Origin: Rachicladosporium sp. CCFEE 5018
Taxonomy: Eukaryota; Ascomycota; Dothideomycetes; Cladosporiales; Cladosporiaceae
Assembly: GCA_002077045.2 (NCBI GenBank)
Contig: KZ111162.1
Span: forward strand, 515,917-579,916
DNA: 64,000 nt
Direction of reading: 5' to 3'
Shown: piece by piece, positions 1 through 12,146 of the stretch
Position numbering within the stretch: the first letter of the stretch is position 1
How the letters are laid out: each line of letters starts with the position of its first letter
The notes under the pieces: model-generated
Databases searched by the model: none
What the model saw: only the letters and a program-made list of their open reading frames with translations
What the model was told of the DNA's origin: nothing
Made by a program: the position numbers and the translations under genes

Positions 1-1
1 G

Positions 2-679
2 CAAGGTACAGCAGACGACTCCGGCGTCTTCGAGATCGAGTGGGACGCCATGGACGGAATCAAAGGCAGTGCGAGAAAGGGAACGAAATGCTTTGATCGG
101 GTGGCAGTGGTGTGGAAGGCGCTGGATATTCCTGCTATTCCTTCAGTACAGATTAACGAGCCACTTGAAGGTGATCCGGTGCAGGAAGCGAAGGCTGCGG
201 ATTGGAGAGGGGCACATAGGACGAAGGATCAAGGGGAGAAGAAGCTGGGTTTGAGGATTGGGACGAGTGAGAGTCGGGATGTTAGTCGTGCGAGTAGCTT
301 GAAGAGTGACTCGCCGAGGAGTGTCAATGGGAGTGTGCCGGATGAGATTGAGACGGTCAAGGCGCACGGCGTTAGTGGTCTGGATGGCACTACATCGCCG
401 GTGGTGTCTGCTGTTCTCGCGGACAACCCACACGTCACGCAGGTGCAATCGCCGCTTTCGAAGGATGCGCCGCTAGTGCATAATCACGTCGAGGACCAGG
501 AGGCAAGCACTAGTTCAACTTCCACCCTCTCGCACGCTCAAATCGACGGCTTGACAAGCGGTGCCCAGCATCTGTCAACGTCAGATCTACCTGGCGGTGT
601 GCCTGAAGCAAAGCTCGGAAGGCACCATGAGCATACCATCGGGAAGATGCTCAGGGACAAGCATCATGGGAGCAGCTGA
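2..679 (+). CDS. C-terminal part of an unidentified protein (5' end outside window)
   Basis: The reading frame is open from base 2 to the TGA at 677-679, giving about 225 residues of a protein that begins upstream of the window. The first ~45 residues look folded (alternating acidic and hydrophobic, with DAMDGIKGSARKGTK followed by a hydrophobic strand ending in WKALDIPAIP). The rest is low-complexity, rich in Ser, Asp, Glu and Gly, and probably disordered. No catalytic motif or membrane segment is visible in this fragment, and I do not recognise the family. It converges on the BSP-family gene that ends at 899. Confidence 0.6.
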   Translation, partial: QGTADDSGVFEIEWDAMDGIKGSARKGTKCFDRVAVVWKALDIPAIPSVQINEPLEGDPVQEAKAADWRGAHRTKDQGEKKLGLRIGTSESRDVSRASSLKSDSPRSVNGSVPDEIETVKAHGVSGLDGTTSPVVSAVLADNPHVTQVQSPLSKDAPLVHNHVEDQEASTSSTSTLSHAQIDGLTSGAQHLSTSDLPGGVPEAKLGRHHEHTIGKMLRDKHHGSS

Positions 680-898
680 TGCATGGTATTGAGGATATTT
701 GCATGCGAGGTATGTACTATGAACTGATGGGCTTTAGCGAGGCGTTTACGGAGGAGAGCTGCGATACAGAAAAACTCGTCGAGGCAGCACAGGGGGAGTA
801 TGATAGGAGTGGAAGTGTCAGGTATATACATCTAGCATTTAGAGCTCAGTGTCACATGCGTTCATGTCAAGTCATAAATGTTCCTAGTCTACCCCGGG

Positions 899-1822
899 TC
901 ACTCCACCCTCACTCCATGCGTCGGCACCGGATTCGGCGGATCCTCGTCTCCTCCCTTCCCGCCAGCGCTCCGTTCCAAGTCTCTCCCATACTGCTCCCA
1001 CAGCTCCCCCACTTTCTTCCCACAAACCCCCTCCCACAACCCTCTCTCATCATACACTCCCTCCCTCAATCCCGCATTCAGTCTCCTCACAGCTCCCTCC
1101 CCAACCCTCCCCTCAACAAACTCCAAAAAGAACGCCGTCCGCTCGTACCCCGCGTCCCAGCTCTCGCCCTCCGAGATCCGCGTCGGAGCTTTCCAGTGCT
1201 TCGCACCCAGGCCAGCTTTCAAGCGGACGAAGTCGGCGATCCCCTCGATCAGCCCGCCGTTGCAGGTCCCCTCTGCGTTCCATTGAAAGCAGTGGACTAG
1301 TTCGTGGCAGACTACACCGAGGATCTCGTGGCGGAGGTCAAATGCGGCATTATTCTTGACGCGTGCGGCGATGTAGGCTGTGGAGAAGCGGAGCGTTTTG
1401 TGGTCCGGGTCTAGGTCCATGCCGTCGGTTTCGGCGACGCCGGGGTAGTCTTGTAGAATCATTGTTATCGAGCGGGTGCCTGGGCGGAGGAGGAGATCGG
1501 AGGCTTTGGACGCGGTATCCGTGGGGTCGTTGGATGTGGAGTCTAATAGTTCTTCGGAGGTTGGCCGGTTGTAGAGGAGGCTTAGCACGTTCTGGACTTG
1601 CTGCTCGAAGTCTTCGTAGCCGTGGAAGTGGCGGAGGAAGAGCGATGAGCCTTCGTGGGAGAGGTCTCGGAGTTCGAGGCGGAGGAGAGGCACTGGGAAG
1701 CGGTGCTTTCGGATTATGGGGAGGGTTGTGGTGCTGCTGGAGGGTTGGGCGGTGGCGGGTGACATGGTGGGGAGTTGGGACTGGAAGTAGGGGAGCTTGG
1801 TGGAAGTTGGCGGCGTGGACAT
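899..1822 (-). CDS. BSP-family (basic secretory protein) putative zinc metalloprotease
   Basis: The protein is 307 residues from the first in-frame ATG at 1822. The frame stays open upstream to about 1948 but has no ATG there, so an upstream exon is possible. The key feature is HELVHCFQ at about residues 173-180, an HExxH-type zinc site, followed by GLIEGIADFVRLKAGLG. That pairing is characteristic of the plant/fungal basic secretory protein family (PF04450), whose members are predicted peptidases. No convincing signal peptide is seen from this start, so a cytosolic form or a missed first exon should be considered. The N-terminal ~35 residues and the C-terminal tail (Gly, Asp and Pro rich) are low-complexity. 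The substrate is unknown. Confidence 0.8.
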   Translation of the reverse strand: MSTPPTSTKLPYFQSQLPTMSPATAQPSSSTTTLPIIRKHRFPVPLLRLELRDLSHEGSSLFLRHFHGYEDFEQQVQNVLSLLYNRPTSEELLDSTSNDPTDTASKASDLLLRPGTRSITMILQDYPGVAETDGMDLDPDHKTLRFSTAYIAARVKNNAAFDLRHEILGVVCHELVHCFQWNAEGTCNGGLIEGIADFVRLKAGLGAKHWKAPTRISEGESWDAGYERTAFFLEFVEGRVGEGAVRRLNAGLREGVYDERGLWEGVCGKKVGELWEQYGRDLERSAGGKGGDEDPPNPVPTHGVRVE

Positions 1823-2503
1823 CAGACCGTGACTTCTCCTTGTTCCGATTCGAGGCTCGTGCAGTCGTTGAGACTCGACAGAAGTTGAATCGCTGGAGTG
1901 TCGTTTTCCTTGGGCTGGGGTGTCCTGGGAATCTTTCTCGTTTGACAAGTCGATCCAGGTAGAGGGAGGAGATGCCAGATTACTGACTGAGACCGAGATC
2001 TCGCTAGACTGGTTCCAGGAGTCCGTTAAGATGGTGTAGTCCCAATGACTATGAGGATCGAGACAAGCAAAGTGTCCGATTAGGCACGCGGCAGTCGAGC
2101 TATCGTCCCAGCAAGATGTTCGATATGGTAGCAGAGTGGATGGCTGGATCGGTACGATATTCCTTTGTATGTTGTTGGAGCGTGGTTGATCGAAAGAGGC
2201 GGACCAATGTTATATAGAAGACATACTTCTTTCGTAATGTTGGGACGTCTTCACGCTATGGACTTCGGCTCCAAGGGTATACCCAGGACTATGATCTGGA
2301 TCTGTATGTCCTCCAACAATTTGGCAAACACTGGGCGGCGCGGTACGATTAAGACGAGGATACTTAAGTTGCGAACGTCGGTGAGAAGAGGTGGATATAC
2401 AGATCCCTCACGTGCACGGGGATGAGCTGTGAGGTATGACTTCCAGAATTTCGGGTTACACCAAGTACCTTACGCCTCGCTAGTAGCAATGTCGCCCTCT
2501 CGA
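1823..2503. other. Intergenic, no gene seen
   Basis: This is the upstream region of the BSP-type gene and the 3' flank of SEC62. Only short overlapping frames without codon bias are present. The open but ATG-less frame at 1823-1948 may belong to an upstream exon of the BSP-type gene. Confidence 0.5.
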
Positions 2504-3772
2504 TCAATCATCATCAACCTCCTCCACCCTCGCTGTAAGGTTGCGTTGTTGCACCGCAGCACCACCACCTTGGGCATCGGTCCCGGTAGCACCAGGCTTC
2601 GACATCACCGCAGCAGGTGACTCTTCCTTTGCTTCTGTCCCCTCCACCGCAGTCCCGTTCGCCTTAGCCTCCTTCTTCGCCTTCTTCTTCCGCCTTTCAT
2701 CCCGCTTCCTGAGCTTCACTGTTTTCTCGTCCTCATGCCATGCACCCACAGGCTTGAAGGAATCAAAGAATCCCACGTCCTCGAAGAGATTTGGGAATAG
2801 CCACCAGCCTGGCGGATGCGTGAACGTCGAGCCGATGAAGATGATGAGACGGACGATCGCCATGCCGAAGAACGCTCCCAGTAACCCCAGCATGCCCATT
2901 GACAGCCACCAGACGCCCAGACGAAGTGTGTAGGGCCACAGCGGGAAGAACACGAGAGCGAGGATGAGCACCAGAGCACCGAGAGCGTAAAGCTTCGTCT
3001 TCCACTGCGCGCCCTGATACAGGAAGACGTAGTAGAAGTCATCGTGCGCCTCCTGCTGTGGTTCGATCTTCACAGTCCACAATCCTTTGACCCTCTTCTT
3101 CTTCCCGTGATCGTGTCCTTCATGTGGATCGATCTTTGAGACGCGGAGAGCGAGCATAGAGATGGGAAGCATTTTCAATGTGTTCTCTGCGGTCACCCTG
3201 TCCGTGACTGCGGGAAGGAGAGGCTCCTTCTTCCGTGCTTTCTTGTAGGCGGGGCTTTGCAGAGCGCGGATTGCCCGTTTCACCTTGAACATATCCTTCC
3301 GTTCGTCGTTGAAGATACACGTCCGTAGTTTGAGGTCTTGTGATCGGAGAAACTTGGCCACGGCTAGACCCTCTGGTTTTGGGGGTCCCGGGGCAATAGG
3401 GACCTGTTGACCTGGCTGTGCACCCTGCTGCTGCTGGGCTTGTTGCTGCTGTTGCATTTGTTGTTGCTGCATCATCTGCTGCTGCATCTGCTGTTGCTGC
3501 ATTGCCTGAGCCTTGATCCGCTCGATGTATTGCGGAATCGATAGACCAGCTTTCTGAGCCTCAATTGCTATTTGTTGCTGCATTTGCTGGATCTGTTCCG
3601 GAGTAGGCTGCTGACCGGGTTGCAACGGCTGCATTCCTGGCGGGAGACGCATTGCGCCTGGTGGAGGACCACCTTGCTGAGGGCCACCTTGCTGCTGGGC
3701 CTGCATCTGCGCTTGCATGCGCTGTTGCATGAGCATCTGTTGCCGACGCTGTTCATCTGTAGGTTGTGCCAT
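2504..3772 (-). CDS. SEC62: Sec62-type ER protein translocation subunit
   Basis: This is a single-exon gene of 422 residues. Residues 135-250 form the conserved cytosolic Sec62 domain (AKFLRSQDLKLRTCIFNDER, then the R(V)TAENTLKMLP region). Two membrane segments follow at about 261-281 and 286-314, separated by a short lumenal loop, and then the conserved HPPGWWLFPNLFEDVGFFDSF motif. The C-terminal tail is basic and Lys/Ala rich (KLRKRDERRKKKAKK). Sec62 works with Sec63/Sec61 in post-translational import into the ER. The N-terminal ~125 residues are dominated by Gln and Met with CAG/CTG-rich coding DNA, an unusually long low-complexity leader for this family. The gene is divergent from RPL12. 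Confidence 0.95.
   Translation of the reverse strand: MAQPTDEQRRQQMLMQQRMQAQMQAQQQGGPQQGGPPPGAMRLPPGMQPLQPGQQPTPEQIQQMQQQIAIEAQKAGLSIPQYIERIKAQAMQQQQMQQQMMQQQQMQQQQQAQQQQGAQPGQQVPIAPGPPKPEGLAVAKFLRSQDLKLRTCIFNDERKDMFKVKRAIRALQSPAYKKARKKEPLLPAVTDRVTAENTLKMLPISMLALRVSKIDPHEGHDHGKKKRVKGLWTVKIEPQQEAHDDFYYVFLYQGAQWKTKLYALGALVLILALVFFPLWPYTLRLGVWWLSMGMLGLLGAFFGMAIVRLIIFIGSTFTHPPGWWLFPNLFEDVGFFDSFKPVGAWHEDEKTVKLRKRDERRKKKAKKEAKANGTAVEGTEAKEESPAAVMSKPGATGTDAQGGGAAVQQRNLTARVEEVDDD
3420..3515 (-). repeat. Gln/Met low-complexity tract inside SEC62
   Basis: CTG/TTG-rich coding microsatellite on the + strand. It encodes clustered Gln and Met around residues 88-118 of Sec62. Confidence 0.8.
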
Positions 3773-4078
3773 GGTCGGCGGGTGAGGAATATGGATCGGG
3801 GTCTACTCGAGCAAGCGGCAGTCCAGCTGCGTTATGTGTACGAGAAGGTGCAGGCGAGAGGTGTTACTGGGAAATAAGCCAATGACATGTGATACACACG
3901 TTTGGCAACGTCGCTGAAGTTCTTGAAGCCTCAGGCATGTGCCAAGATTTCGGCAAGTCCGCACTTTTGCTTGCACCTCATTTGCGGTCCTGCGACTTCA
4001 CCATTACCATCACCGCAGCAGCATCTTGTCACTCATTCCAACAAAGTCAATCGAGGTAGACTACCTTACACACTAGCC
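3773..4078. promoter_or_regulatory. Shared divergent promoter region of SEC62 and RPL12
   Basis: These 306 bp separate the two divergent start codons. The RPL12-proximal part has pyrimidine-rich stretches (around 3990-4020), as is common upstream of fungal ribosomal protein genes. No specific factor site could be assigned. Confidence 0.5.
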
Positions 4079-4763
4079 ATGCGTAAGTATCACCCCCTTG
4101 ACTCGAGGCTCCTCGACGACTGAGCGAAGCACCGCTGTCGAAACACAATGCTGATACGCTGAAAAGCTCCCAAGTTGGACCCCAATGAGGAGAAGATCAT
4201 TCACCTGCGCGCGACAGGCGGTGAGATCGGTGCCTCTTCCGCTCTTGCCCCCAAGATTGGTCCTCTCGGTCTTTCGCCCAAGAAGGTCGGAGAAGATATC
4301 GCCAAGGCGACTGGTGACTGGGTATGCGCGCGCATCAGCCGAGCACACGTCTCAGCATACTGACAACAGCACAGAAAGGTCTCCGTGTGACGGTCCGTCT
4401 CACCATCAAGAACCGTCAAGCCGCCGTCTCCGTCGTCCCCTCCGCATCATCGCTCGTCATCAAGGCTCTCAAGGAGCCTCCTCGTGACCGCAAGAAGGAG
4501 AAGAACATCAAGCACACCAAGTCCATTCCACTGGACGAGATCATCGACATCGCTCGCACGATGCAGCACAAGTCGATGGCAAAGGAGTTGCAGGGCACAG
4601 TCTTGGAGATTCTCGGCACTGCTTTCTCCACGGGCTGCCAGGTTGATGGACAGAACCCGAAGGTCGTGCAGGAGAAGATCAAGGCTGGCGAGATTGAGAG
4701 TGAGTCGACTTGACACCGTAATCTCATAACATGTACTGACGAATTGTAGTTCCATCGAAATAG
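4079..4763 (+). CDS. RPL12: 60S ribosomal protein L12 (uL11)
   Basis: There are four exons: 4079-4082, 4167-4321, 4375-4699 and 4750-4763. They join in frame to 165 residues, the usual size for eukaryotic L12. The protein starts [11 protein letters not shown] and contains the highly conserved [21 protein letters not shown] segment, the RNA-binding C-terminal domain ([18 protein letters not shown]) and ends in GEIEIPSK. All donors are GT (gtaagt, gtatgc, gtgagt) and all acceptors are AG. The first exon is only four bases (ATG plus one). The protein belongs to the 60S stalk base and binds the GTPase-associated region of 25S rRNA. The intron close to the start codon is typical of fungal ribosomal protein genes. 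Confidence 0.97.
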
Positions 4764-5363
4764 ATTATGAGCTCTGTATACCACGAAGTATCATGATCTT
4801 CATCCTGCGGCGTCCGGCGTTCGACTCAGTGGTGCCTCGGGTCTGTACAGTGTTGAGAATCTGTCTACTCCGAAATATTCGCATTCCCATCAACGCTCTA
4901 ACTTCTCTTCATTCCTGCTGTCCTCCAATGCGGGAGCGTTACCAAGTCCACACAAGGCACCTTTGCCAACACTCTGGCCCCTACCAACTCCCCCATGGTT
5001 GTGGCCTATTTTAGTTGCAAAGGAGATTGACTGTCCTCTTACTCACCGCGGCAGCTTTACTTTGTGGCTGCAGTGGTCCACAGATTCGGCCCACATCACC
5101 TGATAATATAAATTAGACTATGCAATCCCGAGGAGCGGGTGTTGTATGGTATGTATGTTCGTCGTGCATCATCTACATGTCTGAAATCATACACGAAGTG
5201 AACTTCAGAGCTATCAAAGCACACTCCTTGCTCACTGAAAACAAGTCCCGAAAGCCTTGTGCCCGAAGCAAGGCTAGCCGGCGTCTCTCAGGCAAGTCAT
5301 ACACCATCATCGTCTCTTGATCCGACTTTCACCAACACCGCAAATTTTCTGTCATCCTCGCTC
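4764..5363. other. Convergent intergenic region, no gene seen
   Basis: About 600 bp between the 3' ends of RPL12 and the Gly/Met-rich gene. It should contain both 3' UTRs. No RNA gene or conserved frame was recognised. Confidence 0.5.
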
Positions 5364-6136
5364 TTAGTACACATCATAAAAGCTCCTCGCGCGTCTCCGG
5401 CCATATTGTCCACCGCGCCTTGACATCCTCAGCATATGCAAAAAAGGATCATCGACATCGTCGAAGTCGTCGAAGTCGTCATCATCCATGTACCTGAGCA
5501 ATTCGTCCAAATCGAGATCTCGATACCGTCCACGACCTAGTCCGCCAAAGCCGCATAGTCCACCACCGAGCGCTCCAAGATTCCTCGAACTCAAGCCAAT
5601 GCCGCCTCCGCCACTCGCGGCTGCGAGCATGATGTAGACTTGCAGCATCTCGGGTGTCAGCCCTGGCGCTGCAGTAAGACCGCCACCGATGCCGGGGAAC
5701 CGACCGATGCCACCACCGAGACCACCCAGACCGGCAAGAGGTCCTGGACCGGCACCCATTCCGAGATCGAATCCGCCCAGTCCAGCCAAGGGAGACACAC
5801 TCATAGCACCAAGCTGAGGCGGGAAGCTCATTCGTCGACCGCCACCGAGCATCGCAGGATGCAGGCCGCCTGGCAATCCCATTGGCATTCCCATATTCAT
5901 GCCCATTCTCATCGGCATTCCCACCGGCATCCCCATACCCATTGGCATTCCCATAGCGGCCGGCGGTCGCATCATACCTGGCGGAGGACCGCCCATCATG
6001 CCGGGAGGGAACCCGGGAGGCATGCCGCCTGCTTTGGTGTTAGCTGAGGAGTATTGCAGAGTAAAGGGTGCTTACGCATCGCTCCTCCACCGAAAGCGCC
6101 GCCTGGCGGCATGCCTGCAAATGGCATCATCGCCAT
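5364..6136 (-). CDS. Gly/Met/Pro-rich low-complexity protein with acidic tail
   Basis: There are two exons, 6136-6076 and 6028-5364. The 47-bp intron (gtaagc...cag) joins in frame to give 241 residues. The first ~75 residues are almost entirely Gly, Met and Pro (repeats of the type MPMGMGMPVGMPM). A Gly/Leu-rich centre follows, then an acidic stretch with DDDDFDDFDDVDD, then an Arg/Tyr-rich C-terminus (MSRRGGQYGRRRARSFYDVY). No catalytic domain or membrane span is apparent. The composition suggests a disordered, possibly phase-separating or RNA-associated protein, but that is inference. No family was recognised. Confidence 0.7.
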
Positions 6137-6734
6137 ATGCACGATATATGTGTCAAGCGTGCTCAGATCCAAGCAGAAATGTCGTATGGCTACTGGCAAA
6201 ACCGAAATGAGTCGTATATTCGGACAAGGATGATGCAGAAAGCAGCGGAGGGGAGATGAGAAGGACAGGTACAGCCGAGAGTGAAGGTAAGGAAACAGAG
6301 TAGGCACGCCACGTAGGCTGTGGGTAGTACCGTCGCCTTGACAGGCGATCGGCGGCGAAGTCCTCCGTAAAGATGCCATGAACGAACTCCACCACAACGA
6401 GGCAAAACTCTGCAAACTACTCGATGTCGGTCGTACGAGAGCGTGTGGCGAACGTGACAGCAGCGTCCGCGAGCCTTCAAAGAGCGGGTACTTACATCGT
6501 GCCAGACTCAGCTGCGGTCTGCAGACTCGAAGCAAACAATCATCCTCACCGCAAGCAGCGACTTGGCTGTGCGACCAAGCTCTCTGCGCTACCACATTTT
6601 GGCTTCCGACCAAAAGCTTGCCGATCACTGCGGTCGCATCGCTCAGCCATCTTCAGCTGCAGTGATGTCAGTCGTGAGAGACTTCTCCTCCTCTGAACTC
6701 CCCCAACTCCAGCCACCTATCATCCTCTCACCCT
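6137..6734. other. Intergenic, no gene seen
   Basis: Upstream flank of the Gly/Met-rich gene and 3' flank of ACH1. Several overlapping frames exist on both strands but none has family resemblance or splice support. Confidence 0.5.
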
Positions 6735-8446
<1,712 letters not shown>

Positions 8447-8862
8447 GATGAAATGATTGACCCACGACGAAAGGACAATGAGGAGAAATGGAGACGCTGT
8501 ACCTATGTCTTGATCAACGTTGCCAAAGTGGGCTACTCATATCGCAGGCATGGTCTCCGGCTCCAGCGCGGATGCGCGTCTACAGCTCCACTGCAATGGC
8601 ATGATGCGGAGCTTCTGTCATTACTCGAGTGTCGTTTCGAATGCATGTGCCTGGGCCTGTGCTCCACTAGCGCCATCAATGCCGGGCTGACACATGCAAG
8701 CATTGGGAGACTTTACGGGCTGATGGGGCCGATGTTCTTGGGGGCCATCAGGTAGATACATATCGTTTCGTCAAGTTCACTTCATTTCCATTCATTCTAA
8801 CCTCTTCGCAGACGCGCCGCATTACTTCTTGGATCCTTGTCCCTCAGACGCATCCCTTCACA
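8447..8862. promoter_or_regulatory. Divergent intergenic region ACH1 / DUF1772 gene
   Basis: These 416 bp separate the two start codons and must hold both promoters. No individual site is assigned. Confidence 0.4.
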
Positions 8863-9538
8863 ATGGCGTCCCAAGGCCAGTTCTGGTGGTTCACACCCCT
8901 TCAAGTCCGTCCTCCACGTAGACACACAGCTCACCAGGGAGACCGCAACTAACAGTGCGACAGTCCTTCGCCGTCATCGGCACAGCCATAAATTTCGGCG
9001 GCTCCGTTCTCCAATCCCCCCTCATAATGCCCATGCTCCAACTCCCTCAAATCCCCGTCCAACACGCCGGCACAGCAACCGCCTACCTCCTGCACAACTC
9101 GGAGAAGTTCTTTCCCCCGCTCAATGGCGCCTGTACCCTCAGCAACCTGATCCTCTCGATCACCGCGTACGTCAACCGGGATAGCAGCGCTGTGGCTGCC
9201 GCGAAGCTGCCTTATGCGCTAGCGGGGTTGGCGCTGAATATGGCGACTACGGCGTGGGCACTGGGCATCATGGTACCGATGAACAAGGCTATGACGAAGC
9301 ATGCTGAGACGCTCGAGAGGGACTCGACGGATGAGAAGGCTGCGAAGGAGCTGAGGCGGCTGCAGAAGAGGTGGCAGGGGCTGAACTATGGTGAGTGTAG
9401 ACTAGGGTCATGCGGGGATTTGGAGTGATTGTGGAAGGGTGCTAACGCGATATTCCAGGCCGCGCTGCCATTATGCTCGCCGCGTCTATCACCTCGCTCT
9501 ACGGGCTGCTGCAGGACGGAGCTGTTGTGCGGTTGTAG
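8863..9538 (+). CDS. DUF1772 / anthrone oxygenase-like membrane protein
   Basis: There are three exons, 8863-8904, 8964-9390 and 9459-9538, giving 182 residues. The layout fits PF08592 (DUF1772, anthrone oxygenase-like): a short N-terminus (MASQGQFWWFTPLQ), a hydrophobic helix around SFAVIGTAINFGGSVLQSP, a central region, further hydrophobic segments (AALPYALAGLALNM-type and ALGIMVPMNKAM) and a final helix (AAIMLAASITSLYGLLQ). Homologues in polyketide clusters oxidise anthrones, but no polyketide synthase is nearby, so that role is not supported here. Intron 1 uses an unusual gtccgt donor with a good CTAAC branch point. No alternative donor keeps the frame. Confidence 0.75.
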
Positions 9539-10312
9539 ACGCGCGGACCGTCTGGGGAGCGAATGTAGGAGTATCGGGTTCCTTCGAAACGCAATTATAC
9601 TGCATAGATCTTGTTCAACATGTCATTCGACGCGACACATATCCCACCAGGACTGATCTGGTACATTAGTGTCTGTGACGGCGTTCATCGAGCTTCAAGG
9701 GGCTGGGAAGTCACGCCCTTCTTCAGTGCTATACGACTCTGTTGCAGTCAGTATCGATGCCGACTACGCCATGCTCTCAAGTGGCTACTCCCTTCGAAGT
9801 GACCTCCACGCAGGAATGTACCCCAGCTCGTACTATACAAAATGTAACATATAACCACCCCCTGCTGATATCTCCCTCGAGCTCGTGACGTCACGCTACC
9901 CAGCTCCAACCTCTCCATGCCACAGCTCGTCGCATTCCATCAGCAATGCGCCGGATCCTCCCTTGCCTCCACGACTCCCTCTATGAATCTCATATCTTTC
10001 CGATGTAATGGGCAGCTGGCGCGCCCTCTCCGCCTACAGTCCGCACTGGCGCACCAGCATCCCAGCGTCTCCATACAGCTTACCGTCTCCTCCGGTCTAT
10101 TCGCGCGATTTTGCGTACGCGAATGGTAGTACGATTGTCGTCAGCAGTCCAGAGTCTAGTCCTACCTCCAGCGCAACTCTCAGACGACGCACGGCGAAGA
10201 TGATGGCTGGTGGGCCAAAGGGAAGCATCAGAGAGACTAGCGCGAGGGATTTCGCCGAGTACGTCTGATCACGTCTCCTTGAACTCCCCTTTCCTCTCCA
10301 TCAGCGCGAACA
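9539..10312. other. Region upstream of the BTB gene with a possible unplaced 5' exon
   Basis: The + strand frame 10008-10268 encodes a plausible Ser/Pro-rich stretch (starts MGSWRALSAYSPHW). It ends just after a good donor (gtacgt at 10259) that faces an acceptor (ccatcag ending 10304). The phases do not match the BTB frame by one base, so I do not join it to the gene. The rest (9539-10007) shows nothing. Confidence 0.35.
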
Positions 10313-11827
10313 ATGCGCTCCCGATCGCGGCAGTGGTATGCAATTGTTGCAGGGGAGGTGGAGGGTGACGCGCTGCGCGGGAATGAGAAGTTGGACGATG
10401 CTGAGACTTTGCGCAAAAGGTTACTGGCAGGCCCTACAGTCGACATCTTTGTCGGGAAGGAGCGGAGACACTGGACGCTGCATCGGAAGCTCTTATGTCA
10501 CCATTCGGAGTGGTTCGAGGGTCAATTCGGGGGAGGTCATGGTGGCGATGGAGCCGTCAGCAAGAAAGGCAGCGGCAAGGAGGGCATGGTGAACGGCACG
10601 AGTCCCGACACCAAGAAGAAAGCACCCGATAAGCTGGAGCTACTGGATGACGACCCCCGAGGCTTCGAGCTACTAGTCAAGTGGCTCTATCAAGGCAGTC
10701 TCGATTCTCTCGATCCCATGACTGACGAGGAGAAGTACAACTACGCCGTCGCATGCCACAAGCTGTACTTGCTCTGCTCCAAATTCTCCATCTCAACGCT
10801 AGCCAACGCGTCAATGGACATCTACCGCATGGCGCTCAATTCCGCGCAACTCGTCCCAGACCCAGTAGAGATCAACGAAATCTACCGCTCTTCGCCACCC
10901 AAATCGCCCTTCCGAAAACTGATGGTCAAGATCGCCGCGCGACAGATCATGGACCCAGATGTTGACAAAGACGCCGAGTCCTACCGCACGTGCTTCGAAA
11001 GCAATCCTGACTTTGCAGTCGAAATGGTGAACGAGATCCGCTCTTCTTCCGGCGGAATGCTCTTCGAAGACCCGACAGAAGGTGTCGGCTGCGAATGGCA
11101 CGATCACGAGGATGGTCTGGATTGCAGTGGCAAAGGAAAGGGGAAGGCAAAAGTTACAGGTGAGGGTTGAGTGGACCGGCCTAAAGCGGATCATATACTT
11201 ATGATCTCAGGTTCGCCTGGGAGGAGAGTGAAGATCATCGTAGAGGAACAGCCTGTCGAGCGGAAGTCGCCACCACCACGGACGCCGAGGAAGCTGCGGT
11301 CGCCTGGTACGCCGTCGTCGACTAGTCCGCCGCAGACTAATGGTCACTCCTCTGCGCAGTCGTCGCCAGAGTCATCTGCCCGAGCTGACGTTGCTGGTCA
11401 GCTTGTGAATGGCAACGCCCGTCGTCGGAGACCATCGACCTCCACAGCCAGCATCGCGCCTTCAGAGCCTTCTATCAATGGAAGTCGCAGCACACCAAAG
11501 TCTGTCGAGAGCAAGCCTGGGAAACCGCGTAACGGACCTCCTCTCAACAGCCACCTCCAACCCGCCGCAAACGGCCACACCGGCTCCCCGCGCCAACTCC
11601 CACCAGGCCAATACCGAAAGATAGTCCGCCAGCTGAGCTCCACAGACGTCAAGACCGATGCACGCAATGGTGCACGGAACGAAGAGGTAGCGGAGATCGT
11701 GGTGCGGAAGAAGCCTCGTAAGCTTGGCACGCCTGCGGGTAGTGGGAGTGAGACGTCGCCGCCGCAGCGAGGTATGGGAGGGACGGGGAAGATGGAGGAT
11801 GGTGTGAAGGTGGGTGTGAGGGCTTGA
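10313..11827 (+). CDS. BTB/POZ-domain protein
   Basis: There are two exons, 10313-11159 and 11211-11827 (intron gtgagg...ctcag), giving 487 residues from this start. The BTB fold is seen at about residues 40-180. It includes PTVDIFVGKERRHWTLHRKLLCHHSEWF, an insert rich in Gly/Lys, then LDDDPRGFELLVKWLYQGSLDSL and a Tyr/Cys-rich helical part ending near MDIYRMA. The C-terminal ~210 residues are Ser/Pro/Arg rich and disordered, with RKSPPPRTPRK-type and RRRRPSTST-type sites suited to phosphorylation. Fungal BTB proteins often act as protein-protein adaptors, sometimes for Cul3 ligases, but no partner is indicated here. The start is uncertain because of the possible upstream exon at 10008-10258. 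Confidence 0.75.
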
Positions 11828-12146
11828 GGCGTTCAGGGCGGGGGAGGACTTGTGTTTTGAGATACCCAGGGAAAATCAGATCTATGTGCTTACAGGCATG
11901 TGTGACTCCATCTCCACGCTGTGCTACTTACGCACGCTCGCTTTCAACCTCGAGTAAAATATCTATGCCACAAACGGCTGACCGTCAGCACACGCCGAGC
12001 ATTCAGTAAGCAGCATCTCATAATTTACAGGAGTGATAGCACACAGTCTTCCAATGCTCGGTGCGCACTGAGGGGTGGAGATCTCTTTCCCAATGTACGA
12101 TCCACAACCTCACTATCCTACTACCCCCACACTCTCTCACCCCTCT
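11828..12146. other. Convergent intergenic region, no gene seen
   Basis: 3' flanks of the BTB and GYF genes. Pyrimidine-rich + strand sequence at about 12110-12200 runs into the GYF gene's 3' end. Confidence 0.5.

Noticed and set aside
679..1359. Long Ser/Pro-rich + strand frame
   Set aside because: Shadow of the BSP-family gene on the other strand.
3420..3515. CRISPR-like or tandem repeat array
   Set aside because: It is coding microsatellite sequence within SEC62; no spacer structure, and CRISPR is not expected in a fungal nucleus.
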